A DNA stretch of 5,820 nt, taken from positions 1 through 5,820 of the forward strand of contig DAOUVA010000314.1 in assembly GCA_030667885.1 (NCBI GenBank). Direction: 5' to 3'. The position numbers and the translations under genes are program-made. Origin of the DNA: Phycisphaerae bacterium. Lineage in GTDB: Bacteria; Planctomycetota; Phycisphaerae; Sedimentisphaerales; Anaerobacaceae. The first letter of the stretch is position 1. The number at the start of each line of letters is the position of its first letter. This document shows, one piece after another, positions 5,642-5,820 of the stretch. Under the pieces are notes generated by a model, which made no database searches, had not been told where the DNA came from, and worked only from the letters and a program-made list of their open reading frames with translations.

Positions 5642-5820
5642 ATGAAGAACAGCATCTTGAGTGAAATATTTAATGAGATGGCCGATGTTATGGAGATACT
5701 CGGCGAGGACCGTTTTCGTATTAACAGCAATCGGAAGGTCGGGCGGGTTATCGGTGATATTGCGACGGACATCGAGATACTGCTGGCAACGGGTGAGCTG
5801 GCGAAGGTGCCGGGTATTGG
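5642..5820 (+). CDS. polX: DNA polymerase X family protein, N-terminal 59 codons only
   Basis: The frame from the ATG at 5642 is open to the window edge. The visible part, with ILSEIFNEMADVMEILGED, FRINSNRKVGRVIGDI and GELAKVPGIG, is the start of the helix-hairpin-helix 8-kDa-like domain that opens bacterial family-X DNA polymerases. PGIG is the first hairpin that contacts the DNA backbone. Full-length bacterial PolX (about 570 residues) adds a polymerase domain and a C-terminal PHP exonuclease domain and takes part in gap-filling DNA repair in the cytosol. Those parts lie outside the window, so catalytic residues cannot be checked. The gene diverges from the unknown membrane protein. Its start fits the usual N-terminus of the family, but a ribosome site is lacking. 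A shorter helix-hairpin-helix protein is possible but less likely. Confidence 0.85.
   Translation, partial: MKNSILSEIFNEMADVMEILGEDRFRINSNRKVGRVIGDIATDIEILLATGELAKVPGI

Noticed and set aside
5557..5772. Minus-strand 71-codon frame over the start of polX
   Set aside because: It is antisense to the polX N-terminus, which has a recognisable helix-hairpin-helix sequence, and it has no recognisable protein features of its own.
1..5820. A defence system, mobile element or CRISPR array
   Set aside because: No transposase, integrase, nuclease, toxin or spaced repeats are visible. The unknown membrane protein alone does not justify such a call.

Overview
The window looks like a chromosomal fragment of a Planctomycetota bacterium, probably in the Phycisphaerae/Sedimentisphaerales area. 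Three things suggest this. Two neighbouring genes encode prepilin-like proteins with a C-terminal H-X9-D segment followed by a GLKELWTLKWHR block, a style I associate with large paralogous families in that group. An ECF sigma factor is directly followed by a small single-span membrane protein. A family-X DNA polymerase begins at the right edge. The taxonomic placement is inference from protein style, not a database result.

Left block, minus strand, 1-3019. Transcription order is ECF sigma factor (2399-3019), a one-helix membrane protein that is probably its regulator (1834-2379), prepilin-like protein copy A (906-1706), then prepilin-like copy B (1-800, cut by the left edge but open throughout). 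The sigma factor and membrane protein are about 20-30 bases apart and form an operon. A sigma70-like promoter (1771-1799) lies in the 127-base gap before copy A, and a hairpin (859-886) sits between copies A and B. Copies A and B are a tandem gene duplication with stretches of near-identical DNA.

Middle, plus strand. A complete radical SAM protein of the COG1313 (PflA-like) type occupies 3162-4049. It diverges from the sigma factor and has its own extended -10 promoter.

Right block. A visibly AT-richer minus-strand gene (4101-5399) encodes a 432-residue single-span membrane protein that I do not recognise. It has a good promoter (5462-5489) and a Shine-Dalgarno site that fixes its GTG start. 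A 242-base gene-free stretch (5400-5641) carries that promoter and one for the divergent gene on the right, the start of a DNA polymerase X (5642 to the edge), which may be transcribed without a 5' leader.

Apart from the sigma/membrane-protein pair and the prepilin pair, the genes do not form one obvious pathway. No CRISPR array, insertion sequence, tRNA or rRNA is visible. The most distinctive items are the prepilin pair with an altered H-X9-D(W) motif beside an ECF sigma module, and the unknown AT-rich membrane protein.
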